From the NCBI RefSeq assembly GCF_035254505.1, contig NZ_DATFAO010000033.1, positions 1-64,000 on the forward strand: a stretch of 64,000 nt of DNA. Direction: 5' to 3'. This stretch comes from Aromatoleum sp035254505. Its GTDB lineage: Bacteria; Pseudomonadota; Gammaproteobacteria; Burkholderiales; Rhodocyclaceae. The notes beneath the pieces were generated by a model. That model did no database searches. It worked only from the letters and a program-made list of their open reading frames with translations, and was not told the DNA's origin. The position numbers and the translations under genes are program-made. Shown piece after piece: positions 46,617 to 55,323 of the stretch (positions are counted from its first letter, which is position 1; the number at the start of each line of letters is the position of its first letter).

Positions 46617-47524
46617 CAGCGGACGCCGCCCGTCTCAGCCGGGCGGAAGCCTTCGAGTCGCACCCAGCCCTCCCGCGTCGCTCCGACGCGCAGTTCGAGG
46701 AAGGGGGCGTAAGCCGCGATGACTTGCTCGGTCTGAGTGTCCAGTACGCCTGACAAGGCGATGCGGCCGCCGGGCGCGACACGTGCGGCGAGCGCGGGCG
46801 CAAGCACGCACAGCGGATTGGTCAGGATGTTCGCGACGACGACATCGAAGGTGGCGTCGAGCGGCTCGCGCGAATGCTGCAAGCGGAGCGACACGCCGTT
46901 GCGATGCGCGTTGTCCTGCGCGGCTTCGAGCGCCTTGTCGTCGATATCGATGCCGAGCACGTCGCCTGCGCCGAGACGCGCCGCCGCGATCCCGAGAATC
47001 CCCGAGCCGCAACCGTAGTCCAGCACCTTGGTGCCAGGCTGTACGTTATCGCACAGCCACCCAAGGCACAGCGACGTCGTCGGATGCGAGCCGGTACCGA
47101 AGGCCATGCCAGGGTCGAGTTCGATGTTGATCGCGTCCGGGTTCGGCGCCTCGTGCCACGAGGGCACGATCCACATGCGCTCATTAATCTGGATCGGGTC
47201 GAACTGGCTTTGCGTGAGCTGGACCCAGTTCTGTTCGGCGACTTCTTCCAGCGTGAACGGCGGCACCGCGTCGAAACCCGCCTCTGCCGCCGCTTGGGCT
47301 AGCGCGACTGCGATATCGCCATCGGCATCGAACAATGCCAGCACGCGGCTGTGATCCCACAGTCCGACGGGGAGGTGGCCGGGTTCGCCGAACTGCGGCT
47401 TCTCGGCCTCGGTGCCGGCGTCGGCGTCCTCGATGCTGACCGACAGCGCTCCCGCCTCCATCAGGGCGTCGGAGAGCGCCTCTGCCTTGCGGGCTTCAGC
47501 CTGCAGCGTGACCGATATCCACAT
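46616..47524 (-). CDS. prmA: Ribosomal protein L11 methyltransferase
   Basis: Trimethylates L11. The 302-residue protein has the N-terminal substrate domain (MWISVTLQAEARKAEALSDAL), the linker segment DPGMAFGTGSHPTTSLCL, and the SAM site VLDYGCGSGILGIAAARLGA followed by VVANILTNPL, the catalytic-type NIL motif. Length and order match the family. Follows accC by 15 bases, the common accB-accC-prmA arrangement. Confidence 0.96.
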   Translation of the reverse strand: MWISVTLQAEARKAEALSDALMEAGALSVSIEDADAGTEAEKPQFGEPGHLPVGLWDHSRVLALFDADGDIAVALAQAAAEAGFDAVPPFTLEEVAEQNWVQLTQSQFDPIQINERMWIVPSWHEAPNPDAINIELDPGMAFGTGSHPTTSLCLGWLCDNVQPGTKVLDYGCGSGILGIAAARLGAGDVLGIDIDDKALEAAQDNAHRNGVSLRLQHSREPLDATFDVVVANILTNPLCVLAPALAARVAPGGRIALSGVLDTQTEQVIAAYAPFLELRVGATREGWVRLEGFRPAETGGVR

Positions 47525-47539
47525 GTCCGTTCCGTTCGA

Positions 47540-48901
47540 TCAGGTCTTCTTCACTTCGTTGCGGTCGGCCAGCTTGTGTTCCAGGTAATGGATGCTGGTG
47601 CCACCTTCAATGAAGCGCGCGTCGAGCATCAGTTCCTGATGCAGCGCGATGTTGGTCTTGATGCCTTCGACCGCCATTTCGGATAGTGCGATCCGCATGC
47701 GGCGCAGCGCCTGTTCGCGCGTGTCGCCATAGGCGATCAGCTTGCCGATCATCGAATCGTAATGCTGCGGGATCATGTAGCCGTTATAGACGTGCGAATC
47801 GACGCGGATGCCGGGCCCACCGGGCACGTGCCAGTTCGTGATGCGCCCCGGGCAGGGCGTGAACTTGAAGGGATCTTCGGCGTTGATACGGCATTCGATC
47901 GCATGGCCGCGGAAGGCGATATCTTTCTGACTGAACCACAGCTTCTCGTTGGCGGCGATGCGAATCTGCGCCTGGACGATATCAATGCCGGTGATCAGTT
48001 CGGTGACCGGGTGCTCGACCTGCACGCGCGTGTTCATCTCGATGAAGTAGAACTCGCCGTTCTCGAACAGGAACTCGAAGGTGCCCGCGCCGCGGTAGCC
48101 GATCTTGCGGCAGGCCTCGGCGCAGCGCTCGCCGACCTTCGCAATCGTCTTGCGGTCGATGCCGGGGGCCGGCGCTTCCTCGATCACCTTCTGGTGTCGG
48201 CGCTGCATCGAGCAGTCGCGTTCGCCGAGGTAGACGGCATTCCCGTGCTCGTCGGCGAGCACCTGGATTTCGACGTGGCGAGGGTTCTCGAGGAACTTCT
48301 CCATGTACACGACCGGGTTGCCGAAAGCCGCCTGGGCTTCCGCTCGCGTCGTCGCAACTGCATTGAGCAGCGCCGCTTCGGTGTGCACGACGCGCATGCC
48401 GCGCCCGCCGCCGCCGCCCGCCGCCTTGATGATTACTGGGTAGCCGATGCCTCGCGCAATCTTGATGATCGCCTTCGGGTCGTCCGGCAGTGCGCCGTCG
48501 GAGCCGGGCACGCAGGGAACGCCCGCGGCCTTCATCGCGTCCTTCGCGCTGACCTTGTCGCCCATTAGGCGGATGGTGTCGGGGCGCGGACCGATGAAGA
48601 CGAATCCCGATTGTTCGACGCGCTCGGCGAAATCGGCGTTTTCGGAGAGGAAGCCGTAGCCGGGGTGGATCGCTTCGGCGTCGGTAACTTCCGCGGCCGA
48701 AATGATCGCGGGCACGTTGAGGTAGCTCAGACCGGACGCTGCCGGGCCGATGCAGACAGACTCATCGGCGAGCTTGACGTATTTCGCCTCGGTGTCGGCT
48801 TCGGAGTGGACTGCGACCGTGCGGATGCCGAGCTCGCGGCAGGCGCGCAGGACGCGGAGCGCAATTTCGCCCCGGTTTGCGATCAGGATCTTTTCAAACA
48901 T
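47540..48901 (-). CDS. accC: Biotin carboxylase subunit of acetyl-CoA carboxylase
   Basis: ATP-grasp enzyme that carboxylates biotin on AccB, the first step of fatty acid synthesis. 453 residues, starting MFEKILIANRGEIALRVLRA; glycine-rich ATP loop KAAGGGGGRGMRVV; ERDCSMQRRHQKVIEE; and FIEMNTRVQVEHPVTE with catalytic residues. Seven bases after accB, forming the conserved accBC pair. Confidence 0.98.
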   Translation of the reverse strand: MFEKILIANRGEIALRVLRACRELGIRTVAVHSEADTEAKYVKLADESVCIGPAASGLSYLNVPAIISAAEVTDAEAIHPGYGFLSENADFAERVEQSGFVFIGPRPDTIRLMGDKVSAKDAMKAAGVPCVPGSDGALPDDPKAIIKIARGIGYPVIIKAAGGGGGRGMRVVHTEAALLNAVATTRAEAQAAFGNPVVYMEKFLENPRHVEIQVLADEHGNAVYLGERDCSMQRRHQKVIEEAPAPGIDRKTIAKVGERCAEACRKIGYRGAGTFEFLFENGEFYFIEMNTRVQVEHPVTELITGIDIVQAQIRIAANEKLWFSQKDIAFRGHAIECRINAEDPFKFTPCPGRITNWHVPGGPGIRVDSHVYNGYMIPQHYDSMIGKLIAYGDTREQALRRMRIALSEMAVEGIKTNIALHQELMLDARFIEGGTSIHYLEHKLADRNEVKKT

Positions 48902-48908
48902 AGGCGGA

Positions 48909-49352
48909 TCAGCCGATCACAAACAGCGGCTGGCCGTATTCGACGGGCTGGCCGTTCTCGACCAGGATCGCCTTCACGCTACCGGCGAATTCAGACTCGA
49001 TCTCGTTCATCAGCTTCATCGCTTCGATGATGCACAGGCGGTCGCCGACGGCGACGCTTTGGCCGATATCGACCAGCGGTGCGGCGCCCGGAGCGGTGGC
49101 GCGATAGAAGGTGCCGACCATCGGCGACTTCACGACGTGACCTTCGGGCAGTGCGTCGGCTGCGGGAGCGGCGGCAGGCGCGGCGGCCGGGGCGGCAGCC
49201 ATGGCAGGGGCGGGAGCGAGATACGTGGCGGCGGTGGGGGCCGCGATGTGCTTGGCAATGCGGACCTTCTCTTCGCCTTCGGTCACTTCAAGTTCGGAGA
49301 TGCCCGATTCCTGGACGAGGTCGATGAGTTTCTTCAGCTTGCGCAGATCCAT
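48909..49352 (-). CDS. accB: Biotin carboxyl carrier protein
   Basis: Carries biotin for acetyl-CoA carboxylase. 147 residues: N-terminal DLRKLKKLIDLVQESGISELEV, an alanine/proline-rich linker (about 37-68), and the biotinyl domain with EAMKLMNE, the modified lysine being K113. Lies between aroQ and accC, the standard order. Confidence 0.98.
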   Translation of the reverse strand: MDLRKLKKLIDLVQESGISELEVTEGEEKVRIAKHIAAPTAATYLAPAPAMAAAPAAAPAAAPAADALPEGHVVKSPMVGTFYRATAPGAAPLVDIGQSVAVGDRLCIIEAMKLMNEIESEFAGSVKAILVENGQPVEYGQPLFVIG

Positions 49353-49404
49353 TGTGGTTCTCCAGACGGCCGGCGCCGCGAGGCGCTGCCAGAGGGTTGT
49401 TTAT

Positions 49405-49896
49405 TCAGGTTTTCCGCAGCTGGGTCAGGGCGAATTCGAGAGCGGCCATGTAGCCGTATGCGCCCAGCCCGCAGATCACGCCGCTGGCGCGATCGGAAAA
49501 ATAGGAGTGATGCCGGAAGGCTTCCCGCGCGTGGATGTTCGACAGATGCACTTCCACGTAGGGAATCGCCACGGCGGCAAGCGCGTCACGCAGCGCAACG
49601 CTGGTGTGCGTATAGCCAGCCGGGTTGATGATGATGTAGGCGACGCCTTCTACGGCGGCAGCCTGGACGCGATCGATCAGCTGCCCTTCGTGGTTGCTTT
49701 GAAAGCTTTCCACCACCACGCCGTCGGCGCGGCCGCGCGCATCCATTGCGGAATGGACGTCAGCGAGCGTAGTGCGCCCGTAAACCTCGGGTTCACGGGT
49801 GCCCAGAAGGTTCAGATTGGGGCCGTGCAAGACCAGGATGCGGGTTTGCGGCGGCGCCGCCGATTCTGAAGATTTGCTGCGTTTTGAGCGCGTCAT
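49405..49896 (-). CDS. aroQ: Type II 3-dehydroquinate dehydratase
   Basis: Third step of the shikimate pathway. The core starts RILVLHGPNLNLLGTREPEVYG, containing the catalytic arginine/tyrosine loop, with NPAGYTHTSVALRDAL, EVHLSNIHAREAFR and SDRASGVICGLG. The 163-residue product has an N-terminal extension of about 18 basic and serine-rich residues compared with typical enzymes; no better start codon is visible closer to the core. Confidence 0.95.
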   Translation of the reverse strand: MTRSKRSKSSESAAPPQTRILVLHGPNLNLLGTREPEVYGRTTLADVHSAMDARGRADGVVVESFQSNHEGQLIDRVQAAAVEGVAYIIINPAGYTHTSVALRDALAAVAIPYVEVHLSNIHAREAFRHHSYFSDRASGVICGLGAYGYMAALEFALTQLRKT

Positions 49897-49953
49897 GTCG
49901 GCAAGTTTGCCGCAATTCGCTGCAATTTGTCCAGAAAAAAGGCACTGCAGCGC

Positions 49954-50499
49954 TTAGGGTCTGTCGAGCAGTGCGCGGATTTTGCCTGCTAGTTCGTCGG
50001 CGTTCAAGGTACCTAGCTTCACAAATCGAAGCGTGCCGGCCCGATCGAAGATTGCCGTGAACGGCAATGCGTGTGCTGTGTTGCCCAGCGGAACGGTAAG
50101 GTCCACGGTTTCCGGGGAGCCTATCAGTAATGGATATGGTATTTGGGTGATGCTTACAAAATGGCGCACATTTTCGAGGCGATCGATGCTGATGCCGACG
50201 AACTGCACCGGCTGGTCGGCGTGGCGCCGGGCGACGTCTGAGAATTCGGGCAGTTCGCGCAGGCAAGGCGGGCACCAGGTCGCCCAGAAATTCACGACAA
50301 GCACCTTGCCGCGCCATTGGTCGAGCGCTTGCGGGCGATTGTCGGCGTCCGGCAGGGTCAGGGCCAGGATGGGCGCGCCCTGCTCGGCGGTCACTCCAGA
50401 CGCGCCATCGGATTGCACGCGATGCTGCGTCCAGTAGCCCGCGAACGCGGAGAGCGCCGCGACGGCCGCGACAAGGAGCGCAGTGCCGGAACGCTTCAT
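49954..50499 (-). CDS. TlpA-like membrane-anchored thiol-disulfide oxidoreductase
   Basis: Periplasmic thioredoxin-fold protein of 181 residues. Residues 4-24 form a signal anchor; the active site is WATWCPPCLRE (C76, C79), and ALPFTAIFDRAG contains the cis-proline. TlpA/ResA-type proteins reduce disulfides, for instance in cytochrome maturation. Its ATG overlaps the stop of the upstream hypothetical gene (ATGA). Confidence 0.9.
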   Translation of the reverse strand: MKRSGTALLVAAVAALSAFAGYWTQHRVQSDGASGVTAEQGAPILALTLPDADNRPQALDQWRGKVLVVNFWATWCPPCLRELPEFSDVARRHADQPVQFVGISIDRLENVRHFVSITQIPYPLLIGSPETVDLTVPLGNTAHALPFTAIFDRAGTLRFVKLGTLNADELAGKIRALLDRP

Positions 50500-51122
50500 T
50501 CCTGAGGGACGTTCGCGGTTTGCGCCGCCGCCAGTTCGTCGGCGGCAAGCAAGGCTTCCACGGCCGGGAGGCGAGCGCGTTCGCCATGCCGGCGTGACGT
50601 GCGCTCGCCTTGCCCTTCATGGATCGACAGCCGGATGGGTACCTGGTCCCAGTCAAAGCTGAGGATGGCTTCGGGCGTATTGGGTGCCGGCCGACGCGGT
50701 TCGCGATGTTCGTAACGGATGTTCTGATTGAGGAAGAAGATCTCGACTTCTTTTGCGCTTTCCGGATGGAGCTCGATGTCGACTTCGGTATAGCGGCCGG
50801 CAGTGCCGTCCAACGCGCCGCCGGTCAGGTAGGGGCGGAATTCATCGAGCAGGCGCATGACTTCGACGGCCGCCCTTCGCATTTCGAGCAGGCGCTCGGC
50901 CTGCTCCTCGTCCTGGTACAGCGCCTGCCAAGCCCGCAGTTCGGCCTCGATCTCGGCGTTGTTCGGCAGGGCGTCGGCGTCGGTGGCGCCGAGTTGTCGC
51001 GCGGCCTTGCGTTTTGCGAAGCCGAAGTCGCTGATGCCGTCTTCGGCCATCATGCGGGCTGCTGCGGCAGCGATCTCGCGCCGCAGGGTTCCTGATCGGG
51101 AAGGAGGCGCTCGGAAGGTCAT
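50496..51122 (-). CDS. Conserved hypothetical protein
   Basis: A 208-residue soluble protein I cannot assign to a characterised family, though I recall similar beta-proteobacterial proteins next to mpl. It begins MTFRAPPSRSGTLRREIAAAAA and includes a charged helical part (about 60-110) and the segment EVEIFFLNQNIRYEHREPRR. No membrane helices or catalytic motifs. The start at 51122 places it 41 bases downstream of a divergent -10; a longer frame upstream would cross into the mpl promoter. Confidence 0.72.
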   Translation of the reverse strand: MTFRAPPSRSGTLRREIAAAAARMMAEDGISDFGFAKRKAARQLGATDADALPNNAEIEAELRAWQALYQDEEQAERLLEMRRAAVEVMRLLDEFRPYLTGGALDGTAGRYTEVDIELHPESAKEVEIFFLNQNIRYEHREPRRPAPNTPEAILSFDWDQVPIRLSIHEGQGERTSRRHGERARLPAVEALLAADELAAAQTANVPQE

Positions 51123-51148
51123 GGTCGCGAGTGCAGCGGACGGTCGAT

Positions 51149-51169
51149 GTAGAATGCCGACCATTCTAC
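51149..51169. promoter_or_regulatory. Palindromic divergent -10 pair
   Basis: GTAGAATG, CCGAC, CATTCTAC: perfect eight-base arms in which each strand carries TAGAAT (51150-51155 on plus, 51163-51168 on minus). The plus copy is suitably placed for mpl (ATG 51219), the minus copy for the hypothetical gene (ATG 51122). Two polymerases could not use both at once, so the genes may be expressed alternately; it might also be an operator. Confidence 0.55.
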
Positions 51170-51218
51170 ACGGGCCGGTTTCAAGCGCATTGCAGCGCGC
51201 CGAAGCCCCGGAGTTTTC

Positions 51219-52571
51219 ATGCATATCCATATTCTTGGCATCTGTGGCACCTTCATGGGGGGCATCGCCCAGATCGCGCGCGCGGCGGGACACACGGTCA
51301 CCGGCTGCGATGCGAACGTCTATCCGCCAATGAGCACGCAGCTCGAACAGTGCGGCATCGCCCTGACTGAAGGTTACGACGCGGCGCAGATCAATCTTGC
51401 TCCCGATATGTTCGTGGTCGGTAATGCGATTTCACGCGGCAACCCGCTCCTGGAAGCAATCCTCGATCGCGGCCTGCCCTATGTCTCCGGGCCGCAATGG
51501 CTGGCCGAGCAGGTGCTGCAAGGGCGGTGGGTGCTCGCCGTCGCCGGCACGCATGGCAAGACGACGACCACGTCGATGCTGGCCTGGCTGCTCGAGGATG
51601 CCGGCCTGAACCCGGGATTCCTCGTCGGTGGCGTGCCCGGCAATTTCGGTGTGTCAGCCCGGCTGACCGATTCGTCGTTCTTCGTCATTGAAGCGGACGA
51701 ATACGACACCGCATTCTGCGACAAGCGTTCGAAGTTCGTGCATTACCGCCCGCGGACTGCGATCCTCAACAACCTCGAATTCGACCACGCGGACATCTTC
51801 GCGGACCTGGCGGCGATCGAAACGCAGTTCCATCATCTCGTGCGGACGATTCCCGCTTCAGGCCGCATCATCGCGAATGCCGGCGAGGAAAGTCTCAAGC
51901 GCGTCCTTGGGCGCGGATGCTGGTCCGAGGTGGAGTGGTTCGGCGATGGCGCCGATTGGTCTGTCGACGTCGGCGCGGAGAAGGGGGAGGCGGTTTTCCG
52001 GTTGCGCGGTGAGGAGCTGGGGCGCGGACGGATGCCGATGGCCGGCAGCCACAATCGTAGCAATGCTCTCGCTGCGATCGCTGCGGCCCGTCACGTTGGT
52101 ATCACGCCGGCGCAATCGATCGCGACTCTCGCCCGATTCGAGGGCATCAAGCGTCGGATGGAGCTGCGCGGGGAAGTCGGCGGCGTGTCGGTGTACGACG
52201 ATTTCGCCCATCATCCGACCGCGATTGCCTTGACCATCGAGGGGCTGCGCCGGCGCGAAGCGGACGGGCGAATTCTCGCTGTGCTCGAGCCGCGGTCGAA
52301 CACAATGAAGCTCGGCGTCATGAAGGATCGCCTGCCGGAGAGCCTGGCGCTTGCGGATCGGGTGTTCTGTTACACGAATGGGCTCGGCTGGGATGCCGCA
52401 TCGGCACTGGCGCCGCTGGGCGAGCGGGCAACTACCTATGAGGCGCTCGATGCGCTCATCGCTGACGTGGCGGCGGACGCGCGCCCGGGCGACCATGTGC
52501 TCGTGATGAGCAACGGCGGCTTTGGCGGTGTGCACGAGAAGCTGCTCGCTGCCTTGCGTCAGCTCTGCTGA
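51219..52571 (+). CDS. mpl: UDP-MurNAc:tripeptide ligase Mpl (murein recycling)
   Basis: Joins recovered L-Ala-gamma-D-Glu-meso-DAP to UDP-MurNAc. 450 residues, Mur-ligase fold. It begins HIHILGICGTFMGGIAQIA; ATP loop AGTHGKTTTTS (109-119); YDDFAHHPTAI and LEPRSNTMKLG are characteristic of Mpl as opposed to MurC. Starts alone on the plus strand and ends at a strong hairpin. Confidence 0.95.
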   Translation: MHIHILGICGTFMGGIAQIARAAGHTVTGCDANVYPPMSTQLEQCGIALTEGYDAAQINLAPDMFVVGNAISRGNPLLEAILDRGLPYVSGPQWLAEQVLQGRWVLAVAGTHGKTTTTSMLAWLLEDAGLNPGFLVGGVPGNFGVSARLTDSSFFVIEADEYDTAFCDKRSKFVHYRPRTAILNNLEFDHADIFADLAAIETQFHHLVRTIPASGRIIANAGEESLKRVLGRGCWSEVEWFGDGADWSVDVGAEKGEAVFRLRGEELGRGRMPMAGSHNRSNALAAIAAARHVGITPAQSIATLARFEGIKRRMELRGEVGGVSVYDDFAHHPTAIALTIEGLRRREADGRILAVLEPRSNTMKLGVMKDRLPESLALADRVFCYTNGLGWDAASALAPLGERATTYEALDALIADVAADARPGDHVLVMSNGGFGGVHEKLLAALRQLC

Positions 52572-52579
52572 CGACAACC

Positions 52580-52611
52580 GGCGCGGTTCGCGGCGTGCCG
52601 CGAACCGCGCC
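52580..52611. terminator. Bidirectional hairpin terminator
   Basis: Perfect 15-base arms (52580-52594 and 52597-52611) with only GT between them, located between the convergent mpl and dolP stops. The T-tract is short (GTTT), but the very stable stem in this position suits a shared terminator. Confidence 0.75.
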
Positions 52612-52616
52612 GCCGT

Positions 52617-53258
52617 TTACTGCTGCTTGTCCGACACCCCGTCGAGTTGGCGGGCCTGCTGGTCGGTGATGTATTCGAACGCTCGCACCACCTTACGCAC
52701 GCCGTCGGTCCGGCGCGCGAGTTCGCTTGCAGCGTCGGCCTCGCGGCGCGTCACGAGGCCCAGCAGATAGACCGTGCCTGCCTCGGTCACGACCTTGACG
52801 CGATGGGCGCTGAACTGGTCCGCATCGACGAAGCGCGCTTTCACCTTCGAGGTGAGGAGCGAGTCGTTGCCGCGCGAGGTGAGCGAAGAAATGCCGGCGA
52901 CCTGGATTTCATTGATCACGCCCTTCACGTTGTTGATGCCGCCTGCAACGCGTTCGGCTTCCGCGCGGTGGGCTTCGGTCGGCGCTTCGCCGGTCAGGAG
53001 TACGTTGCGGTTATAGGCGGTGACGTTGATATGTACCGCGTCGCCCAGGCGATCCTTGAGTGCGCTGTTGGCGCGCCACTCGATCCCTTCGTCCTCGATG
53101 TAGGTGCCCGAGGTGCGCCGGTCGGAGGCGATCACGGCCCCCGCCCCGACGCCGCCGGCGACGAGGGGTATGCAGCCCTGCAGCAGCGGTAGCGTGGTTG
53201 CCGCTGCGAGGGCCAGGATGAGCGCGCGGTTGCGGATCAGGGCTTGTTTTTGATTCAT
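52617..53258 (-). CDS. dolP: BON-domain outer-membrane lipoprotein (DolP/YraP)
   Basis: A 213-residue lipoprotein with lipobox LLQGC (C29) followed by two BON domains (about 60-125 and 135-200). DolP in E. coli supports outer-membrane integrity and the BAM complex at division sites. It is the last gene of yraN-diaA-dolP, matching the enterobacterial order, and starts within the diaA stop region (ATGA). Confidence 0.92.
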   Translation of the reverse strand: MNQKQALIRNRALILALAAATTLPLLQGCIPLVAGGVGAGAVIASDRRTSGTYIEDEGIEWRANSALKDRLGDAVHINVTAYNRNVLLTGEAPTEAHRAEAERVAGGINNVKGVINEIQVAGISSLTSRGNDSLLTSKVKARFVDADQFSAHRVKVVTEAGTVYLLGLVTRREADAASELARRTDGVRKVVRAFEYITDQQARQLDGVSDKQQ

Positions 53259-53851
53259 TCGTCTTCAACTCCGAGTAGCAGGCAATCGATGCCGTCGCAC
53301 AGGCAATGCAGCACCAGCAGATGGACTTCCTGGATGCGGGCGGTGCGGTCCGATGGCACGCATAGGTGGATATCGTGGTCCGTGAGCATTTCGCCGATCT
53401 GACCTCCGCCCTTGCCGGTCAGTGCGATGACGCGCATCTCGCGTTCGTGGGCGGCTTCGATGGCGGTAATCACATTGGGGGAATTGCCGCTCGTCGAAAT
53501 CGCGAGCAATACGTCGCCCGGCTGGCCCAGCGCGCGCACCTGCTTCGAGAAGACCTGGGTGTAGTCGTAGTCGTTCGCGATCGACGTCAGCGTGGAAGTG
53601 TCGGTCGTCAAGGCAATGGCGGCGAGCGGCGGGCGCTCCATCTCGAAGCGATTGACGAGTTCGGCCGCGAAATGCTGCGCATCGGCTGCCGAGCCGCCGT
53701 TGCCGCAGGACAGGATCTTGCCGTTGTTGAGCAGGCTGCCGGTCACGATCTCGACGGCGCCGGCGATCGGCGCGGCGAGCGCTTCCAGGGCGTCGAGCTT
53801 GGTTCGCGCGCTGTCTTCGAATTGTCGGGAGATGCGGTGAATCAGGTCCAT
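53255..53851 (-). CDS. diaA: SIS-domain protein DiaA/GmhA-like
   Basis: A 198-residue phosphosugar isomerase-fold protein: KILSCGNGGSAADAQHFAAELVNRF, then LLAISTSGNSPNVI and HLLVLHCLCDGID. By neighbourhood (yraN before, dolP after) it is DiaA, which binds DnaA and promotes initiation of replication; by sequence alone sedoheptulose-7-phosphate isomerase GmhA is equally possible. I chose the ATG giving MDLIHRIS; an in-frame ATG 11 codons upstream is in the leader. Confidence 0.88.
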   Translation of the reverse strand: MDLIHRISRQFEDSARTKLDALEALAAPIAGAVEIVTGSLLNNGKILSCGNGGSAADAQHFAAELVNRFEMERPPLAAIALTTDTSTLTSIANDYDYTQVFSKQVRALGQPGDVLLAISTSGNSPNVITAIEAAHEREMRVIALTGKGGGQIGEMLTDHDIHLCVPSDRTARIQEVHLLVLHCLCDGIDCLLLGVEDE

Positions 53852-53949
53852 GATGGGCCCTCGGGGCACTTCGATCGGGGGCAAGAGTCTAGCATGTGTG
53901 CCAAGGCTCGAAGTTTGCCCCCACGCGTGTCGCGCCGGGGACTGCGGCA

Positions 53950-53987
53950 GTGACCGGGAGTGTGCATCGGTCGCGTTTGCCGGTCAC
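53950..53987. repeat. Inverted repeat in the yraN-diaA gap
   Basis: GTGACCGG (53950-53957) and CCGGTCAC (53980-53987) are perfect arms separated by 22 bases in the 152-base gap between yraN and diaA. It may be a weak hairpin ending yraN transcripts or a protein site. Confidence 0.4.
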
Positions 53988-54003
53988 GCTCGCTTACAGT
54001 CGG

Positions 54004-54423
54004 TTACGCGCAGTAGGCGTCGAACGCGCCGCGAATCCAGTCAATGTCATCCACATCGAGATTCTTCAGCAGGACCGCATCGAAGCGACAGGGGCGTTCG
54101 GCATAGCGTCGGCCCGCTCCATAGAGCCACCAGCGTGCCGCCAGTTCGATTCTTCGGCGCTTCGTTGTCGTGATGCTCGCGGCGGCACCGCCGAAACGCG
54201 GGTTCGTGCGCAGGCGCACCTCGACAAAGACAACCACGCCGCGGTCGAAGCAGATCAGATCGACCTCTCCGCCGCGACAGCGCACATTGCGGGCAATGGT
54301 CGTTACCCCGCGGGACGACAGGAAGCGTTCGGCCAGCAGTTCGGCTGCCTTGCCGCGCGCTTGCTTCGCGCCCCGCGCGGGGTCGACAATGCCTGCCCTC
54401 GTATTGCCTTTCTCTTCTCTCAT
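54004..54423 (-). CDS. yraN: YraN family (UPF0102) endonuclease-like protein
   Basis: A 139-residue protein with the restriction-endonuclease-like core: GKAAELLAERFLSSRG, the metal-site pattern GGEVDLICFDRGVVVFVEVRLR (E-D-ExR, equivalent to a PD-ExK site) and KRRRIELAARWWL. Function is unproven; a role in DNA processing is suspected from the fold. Its start codon overlaps that of rsmI on the other strand (CATG). Confidence 0.9.
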   Translation of the reverse strand: MREEKGNTRAGIVDPARGAKQARGKAAELLAERFLSSRGVTTIARNVRCRGGEVDLICFDRGVVVFVEVRLRTNPRFGGAAASITTTKRRRIELAARWWLYGAGRRYAERPCRFDAVLLKNLDVDDIDWIRGAFDAYCA

Positions 54424-55282
54424 GGCCGCCAGTCCTTCCCCTCTTTCAAGTACGCCGTCATTGTATGTGGTGGCCACGCCGCTGGGAAACCTGCAGGACA
54501 TTACGCTGCGCGCGCAGGCGGTCCTCGCTTCCGTGGAGGTGATCGCCGCCGAGGACACGCGCCACAGCCAGCGGCTGCTCGATGCGCTCGGCATTCGCTC
54601 GCGGCTGATCGCGCTGCACGAGCACAACGAGCAGGCGGCGGTCGGCCAGGTGATTCGGATGCTGGAAGCCGGTCAGCACGTCGCGCTGATCAGCGACGCC
54701 GGGACGCCGGCCGTGTCCGATCCGGGTGCCCGTGCGGTGGCTCGGGTGCGGGAGGCGGGTTTCCCGGTCGTGCCGGTGCCCGGTGCTTGCGCGGCCATCA
54801 CGGCCCTGTCGGCCGCCGGTTTCGTCGACAACGGATTCCACTTCGTCGGCTTCCTGCCCGCACGCCAGGCCGCGCGCAAGGCGGGGATCGAATCCTTGCG
54901 CGCGCAGCCGGTGCCGCTCGTATTCTATGAATCGCCCCATCGTATTGCCGAGTGCGTGGCCGACCTGGCGGACGTGCTCGAACCGCAGCGCGAGATCGTC
55001 ATCGCGCGCGAACTGACGAAGATGTACGAGCAGATCGTACGCATGCCCCTCCCCGATGCCGCGGCCTGGCTGGCGGGAGATGCCAATCGCGCGCGCGGGG
55101 AATTCGTCCTGATCGTGTCGGCGGCTCCGGCGGCCGAGGGGATCGGGGCGGAGGCCGAGCGCGTGCTCGCACTGCTGCTCGCCGAGTTGCCCGTCAAGAG
55201 TGCGGCGCGGCTGGCGTCAGAAATCACGGGCGCCTCGCGCAACGCCCTCTACGCGCGCGCCCTAGAACTCAAGGGCGACTGA
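54422..55282 (+). CDS. rsmI: 16S rRNA 2'-O-methyltransferase RsmI
   Basis: Methylates the ribose of C1402 in 16S rRNA; tetrapyrrole methylase fold, 286 residues. Motifs: YVVATPLGNLQDITLRA, AAEDTRHSQRLL, ISDAGTPAVSDPG, and VPGACAAITAL. It begins on the ATG that shares bases with the yraN start, so its promoter must lie within the yraN coding region. Confidence 0.95.
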   Translation: MAASPSPLSSTPSLYVVATPLGNLQDITLRAQAVLASVEVIAAEDTRHSQRLLDALGIRSRLIALHEHNEQAAVGQVIRMLEAGQHVALISDAGTPAVSDPGARAVARVREAGFPVVPVPGACAAITALSAAGFVDNGFHFVGFLPARQAARKAGIESLRAQPVPLVFYESPHRIAECVADLADVLEPQREIVIARELTKMYEQIVRMPLPDAAAWLAGDANRARGEFVLIVSAAPAAEGIGAEAERVLALLLAELPVKSAARLASEITGASRNALYARALELKGD

Positions 55283-55290
55283 AGCGCGCC

Positions 55291-55296
55291 TATAAT
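55291..55296 (+). promoter_or_regulatory. -10 box of pyrC
   Basis: A perfect TATAAT, 27 bases before the pyrC ATG and just after rsmI. No clear -35 hexamer. The short leader CACTCCCAAG lies where initiation would occur. Confidence 0.55.
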
Positions 55297-55323
55297 TGTG
55301 CACTCCCAAGAAACGGACTGGTC

